Assembly (NCBI GenBank): GCA_964036275.1
Contig: CAXIWQ010000122.1
Location: 1-64,000 of the forward strand
Direction: 5' to 3'
DNA length: 64,000 bases
From: Litoditis marina
Taxonomy: Eukaryota; Nematoda; Chromadorea; Rhabditida; Rhabditidae
Positions 35,601 through 49,095 of this stretch are shown in pieces. Position 1 is the first letter of the stretch. Each line of letters begins with the position of its first letter. A program made the position numbers and the translations under genes. Below the pieces are notes generated by a model. It was not told the DNA's origin and searched no databases. It worked only from the letters and a program-made list of their open reading frames with translations.

Positions 35601-38255
35601 TATTCTGTGGCGCACAGCCACAAAAGACAAATTAACGCGGTTATTGACTCTTTGCCGTGCAGCTACAGGAAAAAGGTTATACGGCTATCAAGTATGTTGC
35701 TCCCAGCTAAAAAAACCTAATACGACTATCTATTCTGTGGCGCACAGCCACAAAATACGAATTAACGCGGTTATCGACTCTTTGCCTTGCAGCTACAGAG
35801 AACAGTTCATACGGCTATCAAGTCTGTTGCTCCCAGCTACAAAAACCTAATACGACTATATATTCTGTGGCGCACAGCCACAAAAGACGAATTAACGCGG
35901 TTATTGACTCTTTGCCTCGCAGTTACAGAGAATATTTCATACGGCTATCAAATCTGTTGCTCCCAGCTACAAAAACCTAATACGACAATCTATTCTGTGG
36001 CGCACAGCCACAAAAGACATATTAACGCGGTTATTGACTCTTTGCCGTGCAGCTACAGGAAAAAGGTTATACGTCTACCAAGTATGTTGCTCCCAGCTAC
36101 AAAAACCTAATACGACTATCTATTCTGTGGCGCACAGCCACAAAATACGAATTGACGCGGTTATCGACTCTTTGCCTTGCAGCTACAGAGAACAGTTCAT
36201 ACAACTATCAAATCTGTTGCTCCCAGCTACAAAAACCTAATACGACAATCTATTCTGTGGCGCACAGCCACAAAATACAAATTATCGCGGTTATCGACTT
36301 GTTGGCTTGCAGCTACAGAGAAAAGTTCATACGGCTATCAAGTCTGTTGCTCCCAGCTACAAAAACCTAATACGACTATATATTCTGTGGCGCACAGCCA
36401 CAAAAGACGAATTAACGCGGTTATTGACTCTTTGCCTCGCAGTTACAGAGAACATTTCATACGGCTATCAAATCTGTTGCTCCCAGCTACAAAAACCTAA
36501 TACGACAATCTATTCTGTGGCGCACAGCCACAAAGACGAATTAACGCGGTTATTGACATTTTGACTTGCAGCTACAAAAAAAAATCATACGGCTATCAAG
36601 TCTGTTGCTTCCAAATACAAAAACATAATACGACTTTATATTCTGTGGCGCACAGCCACAAAATACAAATTAACGCGGTTATTGATTCTTTGCCTTGCAG
36701 TTACAGAGAACATTTCATACGGCTATCAAATCTGTTGCTCCCAGCTACAAAAACCTAATACGACTTTATATTCTGTGGCGCACAGCCACAAAAGACAAAT
36801 TAACGCGGTTATTACCTCTTTGCCTTGCAGCTACAGAAAAAAAGTTTATACGGCTATCAAGTCTGTTGCTCCCAGCTACAAAAACCTAATACGACTTTAT
36901 ATTCTGTGGCGCACAGCCACAAAAGACAAATTAACGCGGTTATTGACTCTTTGCCGTGCAGCTACAGAAAAAAGTTTATATGGCTATCAAGTATGTTGCT
37001 CCCAGCTAGAAAAACCCAATACAACTATCTATTCTGTGGCACACAGCCACAAAATACGATATAACGCGGTTATCGACTCTTTGCCTTGCAGCTACAGAAA
37101 AAAGTTTATACGGCTATCAAGTCTGTTGCTCATGGCTACAAAAACCTAATACGACTTTATATCCTATGGCGCACAGCCACAAAAGACAAATTAACGCGGT
37201 TATTACCTCTTTGCCTTGCAGCTACAGAAAAAAGTTCATACGGCTATCAAGTCTGTTGCTCCCAGCTACAAAAACCTGATACGACAATCTATTCTGTGGC
37301 GCACAGCCACAAAAGACAAATTAACGCGGTTATTACCTTTTTGCCTTGCAGCTACAGAAAAAAGTTCATACGGCTATCAAGTCTGTTGCTCCCAGCTACA
37401 AAAACCTAATACGACTTTATATTCTGTGGCGCACAGCCACAAAAGACAAATTAACGCGGTTATTGACTCTTTGCCGTGCAGCTACAGGAAAAAGGTTATA
37501 CGGCTATCAAATATGTTGGTCCCAGCTACAAAAACCTAATACGACTATCTATTCTGTGGCGCACAGCCACAAAATACGAATTAACGCGGTTATCGACTCT
37601 TTGCCTTGCAGCTACAGAGAACAGTTCATACGGCTATCAAATCTGTTGCTCCCAGCTACAAAAACCTAATACGACAATCTATTCTGTGGCGCACAGCCAC
37701 AAAATACGAATTATCGCGGTTATCGACTTGTTGGCTTGCAGCTACAGAGAAAAGTTCATACGGCTATCAAGTCTGTTGCTCCCAGCTACAAAAACCTGAT
37801 ACGACAATCTATTCTTTGGCGCACAGCCACAAAAGACAAATCAACGCGGTTATTACCTCTTTGCCTTGCAGCTACAGAAAAAAATTCATACGGCTATCAA
37901 GTGTGTTGCTCCCAGCTACGAAAACCTAATACGACTTTATATTCTGTGGCGCACAGCCACAAAAGACAAATTAACGCGGTTATTGACTCTTTGCCGTGCA
38001 GCTACAGAAAAAAGGTTATACGGCTATCAAGTATGTTGCTCCCAGCTAAAAAAACCTAATACGACTATCTATTCTGTGGCGCACAGCCACAAAATACGAA
38101 TTAACGCGGTTATCGACTCTTTGCCTTGCAGCTACAGAGAACAGTTCATACGGCTATCAAGTCTGTTGCTCCCAGCTACAAAAACCTAATACGACAATCT
38201 ATTCTGTGGCGCACAGCCACAAAAGACAAATTAACGCGGTTATTGACTCTTTGCC

Positions 38256-41200
38256 GTGCAGCTACAGGAAAAAGGTTATACGGCTATCAAATATGTTGCT
38301 CCCAGCTACAAAAACCTAATACGACTATCTATTCTGTGGCGCACAGCCACAAAATACGAATTAACGCGGTTATCGACTCTTTGCCTTGCAGCTACAGAGA
38401 ACAGTTCATACGGCTATCAAATCTGTTGCTCCCAGCTACAAAAACCTAATACGACAATCTATTCTGTGGCGCACAGCCACAAAATACGAATTATCGCGGT
38501 TATCGACTTGTTGGCTTGCAGCTACAGAGAAAAGTTCATACGGCTATCAAGTCTGTTGCTCCCAGCTACAAAAACCTGATACGACAATCTATTCTTTGGC
38601 GCACAGCCACAAAAGACAAATCAACGCGGTTATTACCTCTTTGCCTTGCAGCTACAGAAAAAATTCATACGGCTATCAAGTCTGTTGCTCCCAGCTACGA
38701 AAACCTAATACGACTTTATATTCTGTGGCGCACAGCCACAAAAGACAAATTAACGCGGTTATTGACTCGTTGCCGTGCAGCTACAGAAAAAAGGTTATAC
38801 GGCTATCAAGTATGTTGCTCCCAGCTAAAAAAACCTAATACGACTATCTATTCTGTGGCGCACAGCCACAAAATACGAATTAACGCGGTTATCGACTCTT
38901 TGCCTTGCAGCTACAGAGAACAGTTCATACGGCTATCAAGTCTGTTGCTCCCAGCTACAAAAACCTAATACGACTATATATTCTGTGGCGCACAGCCACA
39001 AAAAACGAATTAACGCGGTTATTGACTCTTTGCCTCGCAGTTACAGAGAATATTTCATACGGCTATCAAATCTGTTGCTCCCAGCTACAAAAACCTAATA
39101 CGACAATCTATTCTGTGGCGCACAGCCACAAAAGACGAATTAACGCGGTTATTGACTCTTTGCCTTGCAGCTACAGAAAAAAGTTTATACGGCTATCAAG
39201 TATGTTGCTCCCAGCTACAAAAACCTGATACGACAATCTATTCTGTGGCGCACAGCCACAAAAGACAAATTAACGCGGTTATTGACTCTTTGCCGTGCAG
39301 CTACAGAAAAAAGTTTATACGGCTATCAAGTATGTTGCTCCCAGCTACAAAAACCTAATACGACTTTCTATTCTGTGGCGCACAGCCACAAAAGACAAAT
39401 TAACGCGGTTATTACCTCTTTGCCTTGCAGCTACAGAAAAAAGTTCATACGGCTATCAAGTCTGTTGCTCCCAGCTACAAAAACCTGATACGACAATCTA
39501 TTCTAAGGCGCACAGCCACAAAAGACAAATTAACGCGGCTATTACCTCTTTGCCTTGCAGCTACAGAAAAAAGTTCATACGGCTATCAAGTCTGTTGCTC
39601 CCAGCTACAAAAACCTAATACGACTTTATATCCTGTGGCGCACAGCCACAAAAGACAAATTAACGCGGTTATTACCTCTTTGCCTTGCAGCTACAGAAAA
39701 AAATTCATACGGCTATCAAGTCTGTTGCTCCCAGCTACGAAAACCTAATACGACTTTATATTCTGTGGCGCACAGCCACAAAAGACAAATTAACGCGGTT
39801 ATTGACTCTTTGCCGTGCAGCTACAGAAAAAAGGTTATACGGCTATCAAGTATGTTGCTCCCAGCTAAAAAAACCTAATACGACTATCTATTCTGTGGCG
39901 CACAGCCACAAAATACGAATTAACGCGGTTATCGACTCTTTGCCTTGCAGCTACAGAGAACAGTTCATACGGCTATCAAGTCTGTTGCTCCCAGCTACAA
40001 AAACCTAATACGACTATATATTCTGTGGCGCACAGCCACAAAAAACGAATTAACGCGGTTATTGACTCTTTGCCTCGCAGTTACAGAGAATATTTCATAC
40101 GGCTATCAAATCTGTTGCTCCCAGCTACAAAAACCTAATACGACAATCTATTCTGTGGCGCACAGCCACAAAAGACGAATTAACGCGGTTATTACCTCTT
40201 TGCCTTGCAGCAACAGAAAAAAGTTCATACGGCTATCAAGTATGTTGCTCCCAGCTACAAAAACCTGATACGACAATCTATTCTGTGGCGCACAGCCACA
40301 AAAGACAAATTAACGCGGTTATTACCTCTTTGCCTTGCAGCTACAGAAAAAAGTTCATACGGCTATCAAGTTTGTTGCTCCCAGCTACAAAAACCTAATA
40401 CGACTTTATATTCTGTGGCGCACAGCCACAAAAGACAAATTAACGCGGTTATTGACTCTTTGCCGTGCAGCTACAGGAAAAAGGTTATACGGCTATCAAA
40501 TATGTTGCTCCCAGCTACAAAAACCTAATACGACTATCTATTCTGTGGCGCACAGCCACAAAATACGAATTAACGCGGTTATCGACTCTTTGCCTTGCAG
40601 CTACAGAGAACAGTTCATACGGCTATCAAATCTGTTGCTCCCAGCTACAAAAACCTAATACGACAATCTATTCTGTGGCGCACAGCCACAAAATACGAAT
40701 TATCGCGGTTATCGACTTGTTGGCTTGCAGCTACAGAGAAAAGTTCATACGGCTATCAAGTCTGTTGCTCCCAGCTACAAAAACCTGATACGACAATCTA
40801 TTCTTTGGCGCACAGCCACAAAAGACAAATCAACGCGGTTATTACCTCTTTGCCTTGCAGCTACAGAAAAAAATTCATACGGCTATCAAGTCTGTTGCTC
40901 CCAGCTACGAAAACCTAATACGACTTTATATTCTGTGGCGCACAGCCACAAAAGACAAATTAACGCGGTTATTGACTCGTTGCCGTGCAGCTACAGAAAA
41001 AAGGTTATACGGCTATCAAGTATGTTGCTCCCAGCTAAAAAAACCTAATACGACTATCTATTCTGTGGCGCACAGCCACAAAATACGAATTAACGCGGTT
41101 ATCGACTCTTTGCCTTGCAGCTACAGAGAACAGTTCATACGGCTATCAAGTCTGTTGCTCCCAGCTACAAAAACCTAATACGACTATATATTCTGTGGCG

Positions 41201-41890
41201 CACAGCCACAAAAAACGAATTAACGCGGTTATTGACTCTTTGCCTCGCAGTTACAGAGAATATTTCATACGGCTATCAAATCTGTTGCTCCCAGCTACAA
41301 AAACCTAATACGACAATCTATTATGTGGCGCACAGCCACAAAAGACGAATTAACGCGGTTATTGACTCTTTGCCTTGCAGCTACAGAAAAAAGTTTATAC
41401 GGCTATCAAGTATGTTGCTCCCAGCTACAAAAACCTGATACGACAATCTATTCTGTGGCGCACAGCCACAAAAGACAAATTAACGCGGTTATTGACTCTT
41501 TGCCGTGCAGCTACAGAAAAAAGTTTATACGGCTATCAAGTATGTTGCTCCCAGCTACAAAAACCTAATACGACTTTATATTCTGTGGCGCGCAGCCACA
41601 AAAGACAAATTAACGCGGTTATTACCTCTTTGCCTTGCAGCTACAGAAAAAAGTTCATACGGCTATCAAGTCTGTTGCTCCCAGCTACAAAAACCTGATA
41701 CGACAATCTATTCTAAGGCGCACAGCCACAAAAGACAAATTAACGCGGCTATTACCTCTTTGCCTTGCAGCTACAGAAAAAAGTTCATACGGCTATCAAG
41801 TCTGTTGCTCCCAGCTACAAAAACCTAATACGACTTTATATCCTGTGGCGCACAGCCACAAAAGACAAATTAACGCGGTTATTACCTCTT
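38256..41890. repeat. Higher-order duplication, offset 2,209-2,210 bp
   Basis: Units at 38256, 38386, 38905, 39165, 39295, 39425 and 39555 have partners at 40465, 40595, 41115, 41375, 41505, 41635 and 41765. The offset changes by one base because the first copy has one fewer A in the A-tract near 38660. Shared markers are GACTCGTTGCCGTGC, ATTCTTTGGCGC and ATTCTAAGGCGC. Confidence 0.8.
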
Positions 41891-44412
41891 TGCCTTGCAG
41901 CTACAGAAAAAAGTTCATACGGCTATCAAGTCTGTTGCTCCCAGCTACAAAAACCTGATACGACAATCTATTCTAAGGCGCACAGCCACAAAAGACAAAT
42001 TAACGCGGTTATTACCTCTTTGCCTTGCAGCTACAGAAAAAAGTTCATACGGCTATCAAGTCTGTTGCTCCCAGCTACAAAAACCTAATACGACTATCTA
42101 TTCTGTGGCGCACAGCCACAAAACACGAATTAACGCGGTTATCGACTCTTTGCCTTGCAGCTACAGAGAACAGTCCATACGGCTATCAAATCTGTTGCTC
42201 CCAGCTACAAAAACCTAATACGACAATCTATTCTGTGGCGCACAGCCACAAAATACGAATTATCGCGGTTATCGACTTGTTGGCTTGCAGCTACAGAGAA
42301 AAGTTCATACGGCTATCAAGTCTGTTGCTCCCAGCTACAAAAACCTAATACGACAATCTATTCTGTGGCGCACAGCCACAAAATACGAATTAACGTGGTT
42401 ATCGACTCTTTGCCTTGCAGCTATAGAAAAAAGTTTATACGGCTTTCAAGTCTGTTGCTCATGGCTACAAAAACCTAATACGACTTTATATTCTGTGGCG
42501 CACAGCCACAAAAACGAATTAACGCGGTTATTGACATTTTGACTTGCAGCTACAAAAAAAATCATACGGCTATCAAATCTGTTGCTCCCAGCTACAAAAA
42601 CCTAATACGACAATCTATTCTGTGGCGCACAGCCACAAAATACGAATTAACGCGGTTATCGACTCTTTGCCTAGCAGCTACAGAAAAAAGTTTATACGGC
42701 TATCAAGTCTGTTGCTCCCAGCTACAAAAACCTAATACGACAATCTATTCTGTGGCGCACAGCCACAAAATACGAATTTACGCGGTTATCGACTTGTTGG
42801 CTTGCAGCTACAGAGAAAAGTTCATACGGCTATCAAGTCTGTTGCTCCCAGCTACAAAAACCTGATACGACAATCTATTCTGTGGCGCACAGCCACAAAA
42901 GACAAATTAACGCGGTTATTACCTCTTTGCCTTGCAGCTACAGAAAAAAGTTCATACGGCTATCAAGTCTGTTGCTCCCAGCTACGAAAACCTAATTCGA
43001 CTTTATATTCTGTGGCGCACAGCCACAAAAGACAAATTAACGCGGTTATTGACTCTTTGCCGTGCAGCTACAGGAAAAAGGTTATACGGCTATCAAGTAT
43101 GTTGCTCCCAGCTACAAAAACCTAATACGACTTTATATCCTGTGGCGCACAGCCACAAAAGACAAATTAACGCGGTTATTACCTCTTTGCCTTGCAGCTA
43201 CAGAAAAAAGTTCATACGGCTATCAAGTCTGTTGCTCCCAGCTACAAAAACCTGATACGACAATCTATTCTAAGGCGCACAGCCACAAAAGACAAATTAA
43301 CGCGGTTATTACCTCTTTGCCTTGCAGCTACAGAAAAAAGTTCATACGGCTATCAAGTCTGTTGCTCCCAGCTACAAAAACCTAATACGACTATCTATTC
43401 TGTGGCGCACAGCCACAAAACACGAATTAACGCGGTTATCGACTCTTTGCCTTGCAGCTACAGAGAACAGTCCATACGGCTATCAAATCTGTTGCTCCCA
43501 GCTACAAAAACCTAATACGACAATCTATTCTGTGGCGCACAGCCACAAAATACGAATTATCGCGGTTATCGACTTGTTGGCTTGCAGCTACAGAGAAAAG
43601 TTCATACGGCTATCAAGTCTGTTGCTCCCAGCTACAAAAACCTAATACGACAATCTATTCTGTGGCGCACAGCCACAAAATACGAATTAACGTGGTTATC
43701 GACTCTTTGCCTTGCAGCTATAGAAAAAAGTTTATACGGCTTTCAAGTCTGTTGCTCATGGCTACAAAAACCTAATACGACTTTATATTCTGTGGCGCAC
43801 AGCCACAAAAACGAATTAACGCGGTTATTGACATTTTGACTTGCAGCTACAAAAAAAATCATACGGCTATCAAATCTGTTGCTCCCAGCTACAAAAACCT
43901 AATACGACAATCTATTCTGTGGCGCACAGCCACAAAATACGAATTAACGCGGTTATCGACTCTTTGCCTAGCAGCTACAGAAAAAAGTTTATACGGCTAT
44001 CAAGTCTGTTGCTCCCAGCTACAAAAACCTAATACGACAATCTATTCTGTGGCGCACAGCCACAAAATACGAATTTACGCGGTTATCGACTTGTTGGCTT
44101 GCAGCTACAGAGAAAAGTTCATACGGCTATCAAGTCTGTTGCTCCCAGCTACAAAAACCTGATACGACAATCTATTCTGTGGCGCACAGCCACAAAAGAC
44201 AAATTAACGCGGTTATTACCTCTTTGCCTTGCAGCTACAGAAAAAAGTTCATACGGCTATCAAGTCTGTTGCTCCCAGCTACGAAAACCTAATTCGACTT
44301 TATATTCTGTGGCGCACAGCCACAAAAGACAAATTAACGCGGTTATTGACTCTTTGCCGTGCAGCTACAGGAAAAAGGTTATACGGCTATCAAGTATGTT
44401 GCTCCCAGCTAC
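41830..44412. repeat. Higher-order tandem duplication, offset 1,297 bp
   Basis: Ten monomers (minus three bases) are repeated in tandem: 41895, 42155, 42285, 42539, 42802 and 42932 match 43192, 43452, 43582, 43836, 44099 and 44229. Shared rare changes include AACGTGGTTATCGAC, GGCTTTCAAGTC and TTTGCCTAGCAGC. The second copy stops matching at the unit with the 7-bp deletion near 44424. Confidence 0.85.
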
Positions 44413-44420
44413 AAAAACCT

Positions 44421-44430
44421 AATACTATTC
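44421..44430. repeat. Monomer variant with 7-bp deletion (first of about nine)
   Basis: AATACTATTC replaces the longer AATACGACTATCTATTC, removing seven bases from sub-repeat A. The same junction is seen near 50651, 56330, 57626, 58400, 59692, 60850, 61752 and 62916, and nowhere before 44.4 kb. It fuses two reading phases, which explains the longer 148- and 213-codon open frames there. It is a marker of a derived unit spread by block amplification. Confidence 0.85.
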
Positions 44431-45391
44431 TGTGGCGCACAGCCACAAAATACGAATTAACGCGGTTATCGACTCTTTGCCTTGCAGCTACAGAAAACAG
44501 TCCATACGGCTATCAAATCTGTTGCTCCCAGCTACAAAAACCTAATACGACAATCTATTCTGTGGCGCACAGCCACAAAATACGAATTATCGCGGTTATC
44601 GATTTGTTGGCTTGCAGCTACAGAGAAAAGTTCATACGGCTATCAAGTCTGTTGCTCCCAGCTACAAAAACCTGATACGACAATCTATTCTGTGGCGCAC
44701 AGCCACAAAAGACAAATTAACGCGGTTATTACCTCTTTGCCTTGCAGCTACAGAAAAAAGTTTATACGGCTATCAAGTCTGTTGCTCATGGCTACAAAAA
44801 CCTAATACGACTTTATATTCTGTGGCGCACAGCCACAAAAGACAAATTAACGCGGTTATTGACTCTTTGCCGTGCAGCTACAGAAAAAAGTTTATACGGC
44901 TATCAAGTATGTTGCTCCCAGCTACAAAAACCTAATACGACTATCTATTCTGTGGCGCACAGCCACAAAAGACAAATTAACGCGGTTATTACCTCTTTGC
45001 CTTGCAGCTACAGAAAAAAGTTTATACGGCTATCAAGTATGTTGCTCATGGCTACAAAAACCTAATACGACTTTATATTCTGTGGCGCACAGCCACAAAA
45101 GACAAATTAACGCGGTTATTGACTCTTTGCCGTGCAGCTACAGAAAAAAGTTTATACGGCTATCAAGTATGTTGCTCCCAGCTACAAAAACCTAATACGA
45201 CTATCTATTCTGTGGCGCACAGCCACAAAATACGAATTAACGCGGTTATCGACTGTTTGCTTTGCAGCTACAGAAAAAAGTTAATACGGCTATCAAGTCT
45301 GTTGCTCCCAGCTACAAAAACCTGATACGACAATCTATTCTGTGGCGCACAGCCACAAAAGACAAATTAACGCGGTTATTACCTCTTTGCC

Positions 45392-48300
45392 TTGCAGCTA
45401 CAGAAAAAAGTTTATACGGCTATCAAGTCTGTTGCTCATGGCTACAAAAACCTAATACGACTTTATATTCTGTGGCGCACAGCCACAAAAGACAAATTAA
45501 CGCGGTTATTGACTCTTTGCCGTGCAGCTACAGAAAAAAGTTTATACGGCTATCAAGTATGTTGCTCCCAGCTACAAAAACCTAATACGACTATCTATTC
45601 TGTGGCGCACAGCCACAAAATACGAATTAACGCGGTTAACGACTGTTTGCTTTGCAGCTACAGAAAAAAGTTAATACGGCTATCAAGTCTGTTGCTCCCA
45701 GCTACAAAAAACTAATACGACAATCTATTCTGTGGCGCACAGCCACAAAAACGAATTAACGCGGTTATTGACATTTTGACTTGCAGCTACAAAAAAAATC
45801 ATACGGCTATCAAGTCTGTTGCTCCCAACTACAAAAACATAATACGACTTTATATTCTGTGGCGCACAGCCACAAAATACAAATTAACGCGGTTATTGAC
45901 TCTTTGCCTTGCAGTTACAGAGAACATTTCATACGGCTATCAAATCTGTTGCTCCCAGCTACAAAAACCTAATACGACAATCTATTCTGTGGCGCACAGC
46001 CACAAAATACGAATTAACGCGGTTATCGACTCTTTGCCTAGCAGCTACAGAAAAAAGTTTATACGGCTATCAAGTCTGTTGCTCCCAGCTACAAAAACCT
46101 AATACGACAATCTATTCTGTGGCGCACAGCCACAAAATACGAATTTACGCGGTTATCGACTCTTTGCCTTGCAGCTACAGAAAAAAGTTTATACGGCTAT
46201 CAAGTCTGTTGCTCATGGCTACAAAAACCTAATACGACTTTATATCCTGTGGCGCACAGCCACAAAATACAAATTAACGCGGTTATTGACTCTTTGCCTT
46301 GCAGTTACAGAGAACATTTCATACGGCTATCAAATCTGTTGCTCCCAGCTACAAAAACCTAATACGACAATCTAATCTGTGGCGCACAGCCACAAAATAC
46401 GAATTAACGTGGTTATCGACTCTTTGCCTTGCAGCTACAGAAAAAAAAGTTTATACGGCTTTCAAGTCTGTTGCTCATGGCTACAAAAACCTAATGCGAC
46501 TTTATATCCTGTGGCGCACAGCCACAAAAGACAAATTAACGCGGTTATTACCTCTTTGCCTTGCAGCTACAGAAAAAAGTTCATACGGCTATCAAGTCTG
46601 TTGCTCCCAGCTACAAAAACCTGATACGACAATCTATTCTGTGGCGCACAGCCACAAAAGACAAATTAACGCGGTTATTACCTCTTTGCCTTGCAGCTAC
46701 AGAAAAAAGTTTATACGGCTATCAAGTCTGTTGCTCATGGCTACAAAAACCTAATACGACTTTATATTCTGTGGCGCACAGCCACAAAAGACAAATTAAC
46801 GCGGTTATTGACTCTTTGCCGTGCAGCTACAGAAAAAAGTTTATACGGCTATCAAGTATGTTGCTCCCAGCTACAAAAACCTAATACGACTATCTATTCT
46901 GTGGCGCACAGCCACAAAATACGAATTAACGCGGTTAACGACTGTTTGCTTTGCAGCTACAGAAAAAAGTTAATACGGCTATCAAGTCTGTTGCTCCCAG
47001 CTACAAAAAACTAATACGACAATCTATTCTGTGGCGCACAGCCACAAAAACGAATTAACGCGGTTATTGACATTTTGACTTGCAGCTACAAAAAAAATCA
47101 TACGGCTATCAAGTCTGTTGCTCCCAACTACAAAAACATAATACGACTTTATATTCTGTGGCGCACAGCCACAAAATACAAATTAACGCGGTTATTGACT
47201 CTTTGCCTTGCAGTTACAGAGAACATTTCATACGGCTATCAAATCTGTTGCTCCCAGCTACAAAAACCTAATACGACAATCTATTCTGTGGCGCACAGCC
47301 ACAAAATACGAATTAACGCGGTTATCGACTCTTTGCCTAGCAGCTACAGAAAAAAGTTTATACGGCTATCAAGTCTGTTGCTCCCAGCTACAAAAACCTA
47401 ATACGACAATCTATTCTGTGGCGCACAGCCACAAAATACGAATTTACGCGGTTATCGACTCTTTGCCTTGCAGCTACAGAAAAAAGTTTATACGGCTATC
47501 AAGTCTGTTGCTCATGGCTACAAAAACCTAATACGACTTTATATCCTGTGGCGCACAGCCACAAAATACAAATTAACGCGGTTATTGACTCTTTGCCTTG
47601 CAGTTACAGAGAACATTTCATACGGCTATCAAATCTGTTGCTCCCAGCTACAAAAACCTAATACGACAATCTAATCTGTGGCGCACAGCCACAAAATACG
47701 AATTAACGTGGTTATCGACTCTTTGCCTTGCAGCTACAGAAAAAAAAGTTTATACGGCTTTCAAGTCTGTTGCTCATGGCTACAAAAACCTAATGCGACT
47801 TTATATCCTGTGGCGCACAGCCACAAAAGACAAATTAACGCGGTTATTACCTCTTTGCCTTGCAGCTACAGAAAAAAGTTCATACGGCTATCAAGTCTGT
47901 TGCTCCCAGCTACAAAAACCTGATACGACAATCTATTCTGTGGCGCACAGCCACAAAAGACAAATTAACGCGGTTATTACCTCTTTGCCTTGCAGCTACA
48001 GAAAAAAGTTTATACGGCTATCAAGTCTGTTGCTCATGGCTACAAAAACCTAATACGACTTTATATTCTGTGGCGCACAGCCACAAAAGACAAATTAACG
48101 CGGTTATTGACTCTTTGCCGTGCAGCTACAGAAAAAAGTTTATACGGCTATCAAGTATGTTGCTCCCAGCTACAAAAACCTAATACGACTATCTATTCTG
48201 TGGCGCACAGCCACAAAATACAAATTAACGCGGTTATTGACTCTTTGCCTTGCAGTTACAGAGAAAATTTCATACGGCTATCAAATCTGTTGCTCCCAGC

Positions 48301-49095
48301 TACAAAAACCTAATACGACAATCTATTCTGTGGCGCACAGCCACAAAATACGAATTAACGCGGTTATCGACTCTTTGCCTAGCAGCTACAGAAAAAAGTT
48401 TATACGGCTATCAAGTCTGTTGCTCCCAGCTACAAAAACCTAATACGACAATCTATTCTGTGGCGCACAGCCACAAAATACGAATTTACGCGGTTATCGA
48501 CTCTTTGCCTTGCAGCTACAGAAAAAAGTTCATACGGCTATCAAGTCTGTTGCTCATGGCTACAAAAACCTAATACGACTTTATATCCTGTGGCGCACAG
48601 CCACAAAATACAAATTAACGCGGTTATTGACTCTTTGCCTTGCAGTTACAGAGAACATTTCATACGGCTATCAAATCTGTTGCTCCCAGCTACAAAAACC
48701 TAATACGACAATCTAATCTGTGGCGCACAGCCACAAAATACGAATTAACGTGGTTATCGACTCTTTGCCTTGCAGCTACAGAAAAAAAAGTTTATACGGC
48801 TTTCAAGTCTGTTGCTCATGGCTACAAAAACCTAATGCGACTTTATATCCTGTGGCGCACAGCCACAAAAGACAAATTAACGCGGTTATTACCTCTTTGC
48901 CTTGCAGCTACAGAAAAAAGTTCATACGGCTATCAAGTCTGTTGCTCCCAGCTACAAAAACCTGATACGACAATCTATTCTGTGGCGCACAGCCACAAAA
49001 GACAAATTAACGCGGTTATTACCTCTTTGCCTTGCAGCTACAGAAAAAAGTTTATACGGCTATCAAGTCTGTTGCTCATGGCTACAAAAACCTAA
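45392..49095. repeat. Higher-order repeat, two full copies (1,299 bp) and one shortened copy (1,042 bp)
   Basis: The block 45392-46690 is repeated at 46691-47989. A third copy is offset by 1,042 bp (47208 to 48250, 47598 to 48640, 47860 to 48902) and so lacks about two monomers. Markers are GCGGTTAACGACTG, AATCTAATCTGTGGCG and AAACCTAATGCGAC. The shortened third copy is what unequal crossing-over inside the block would leave. Confidence 0.83.
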
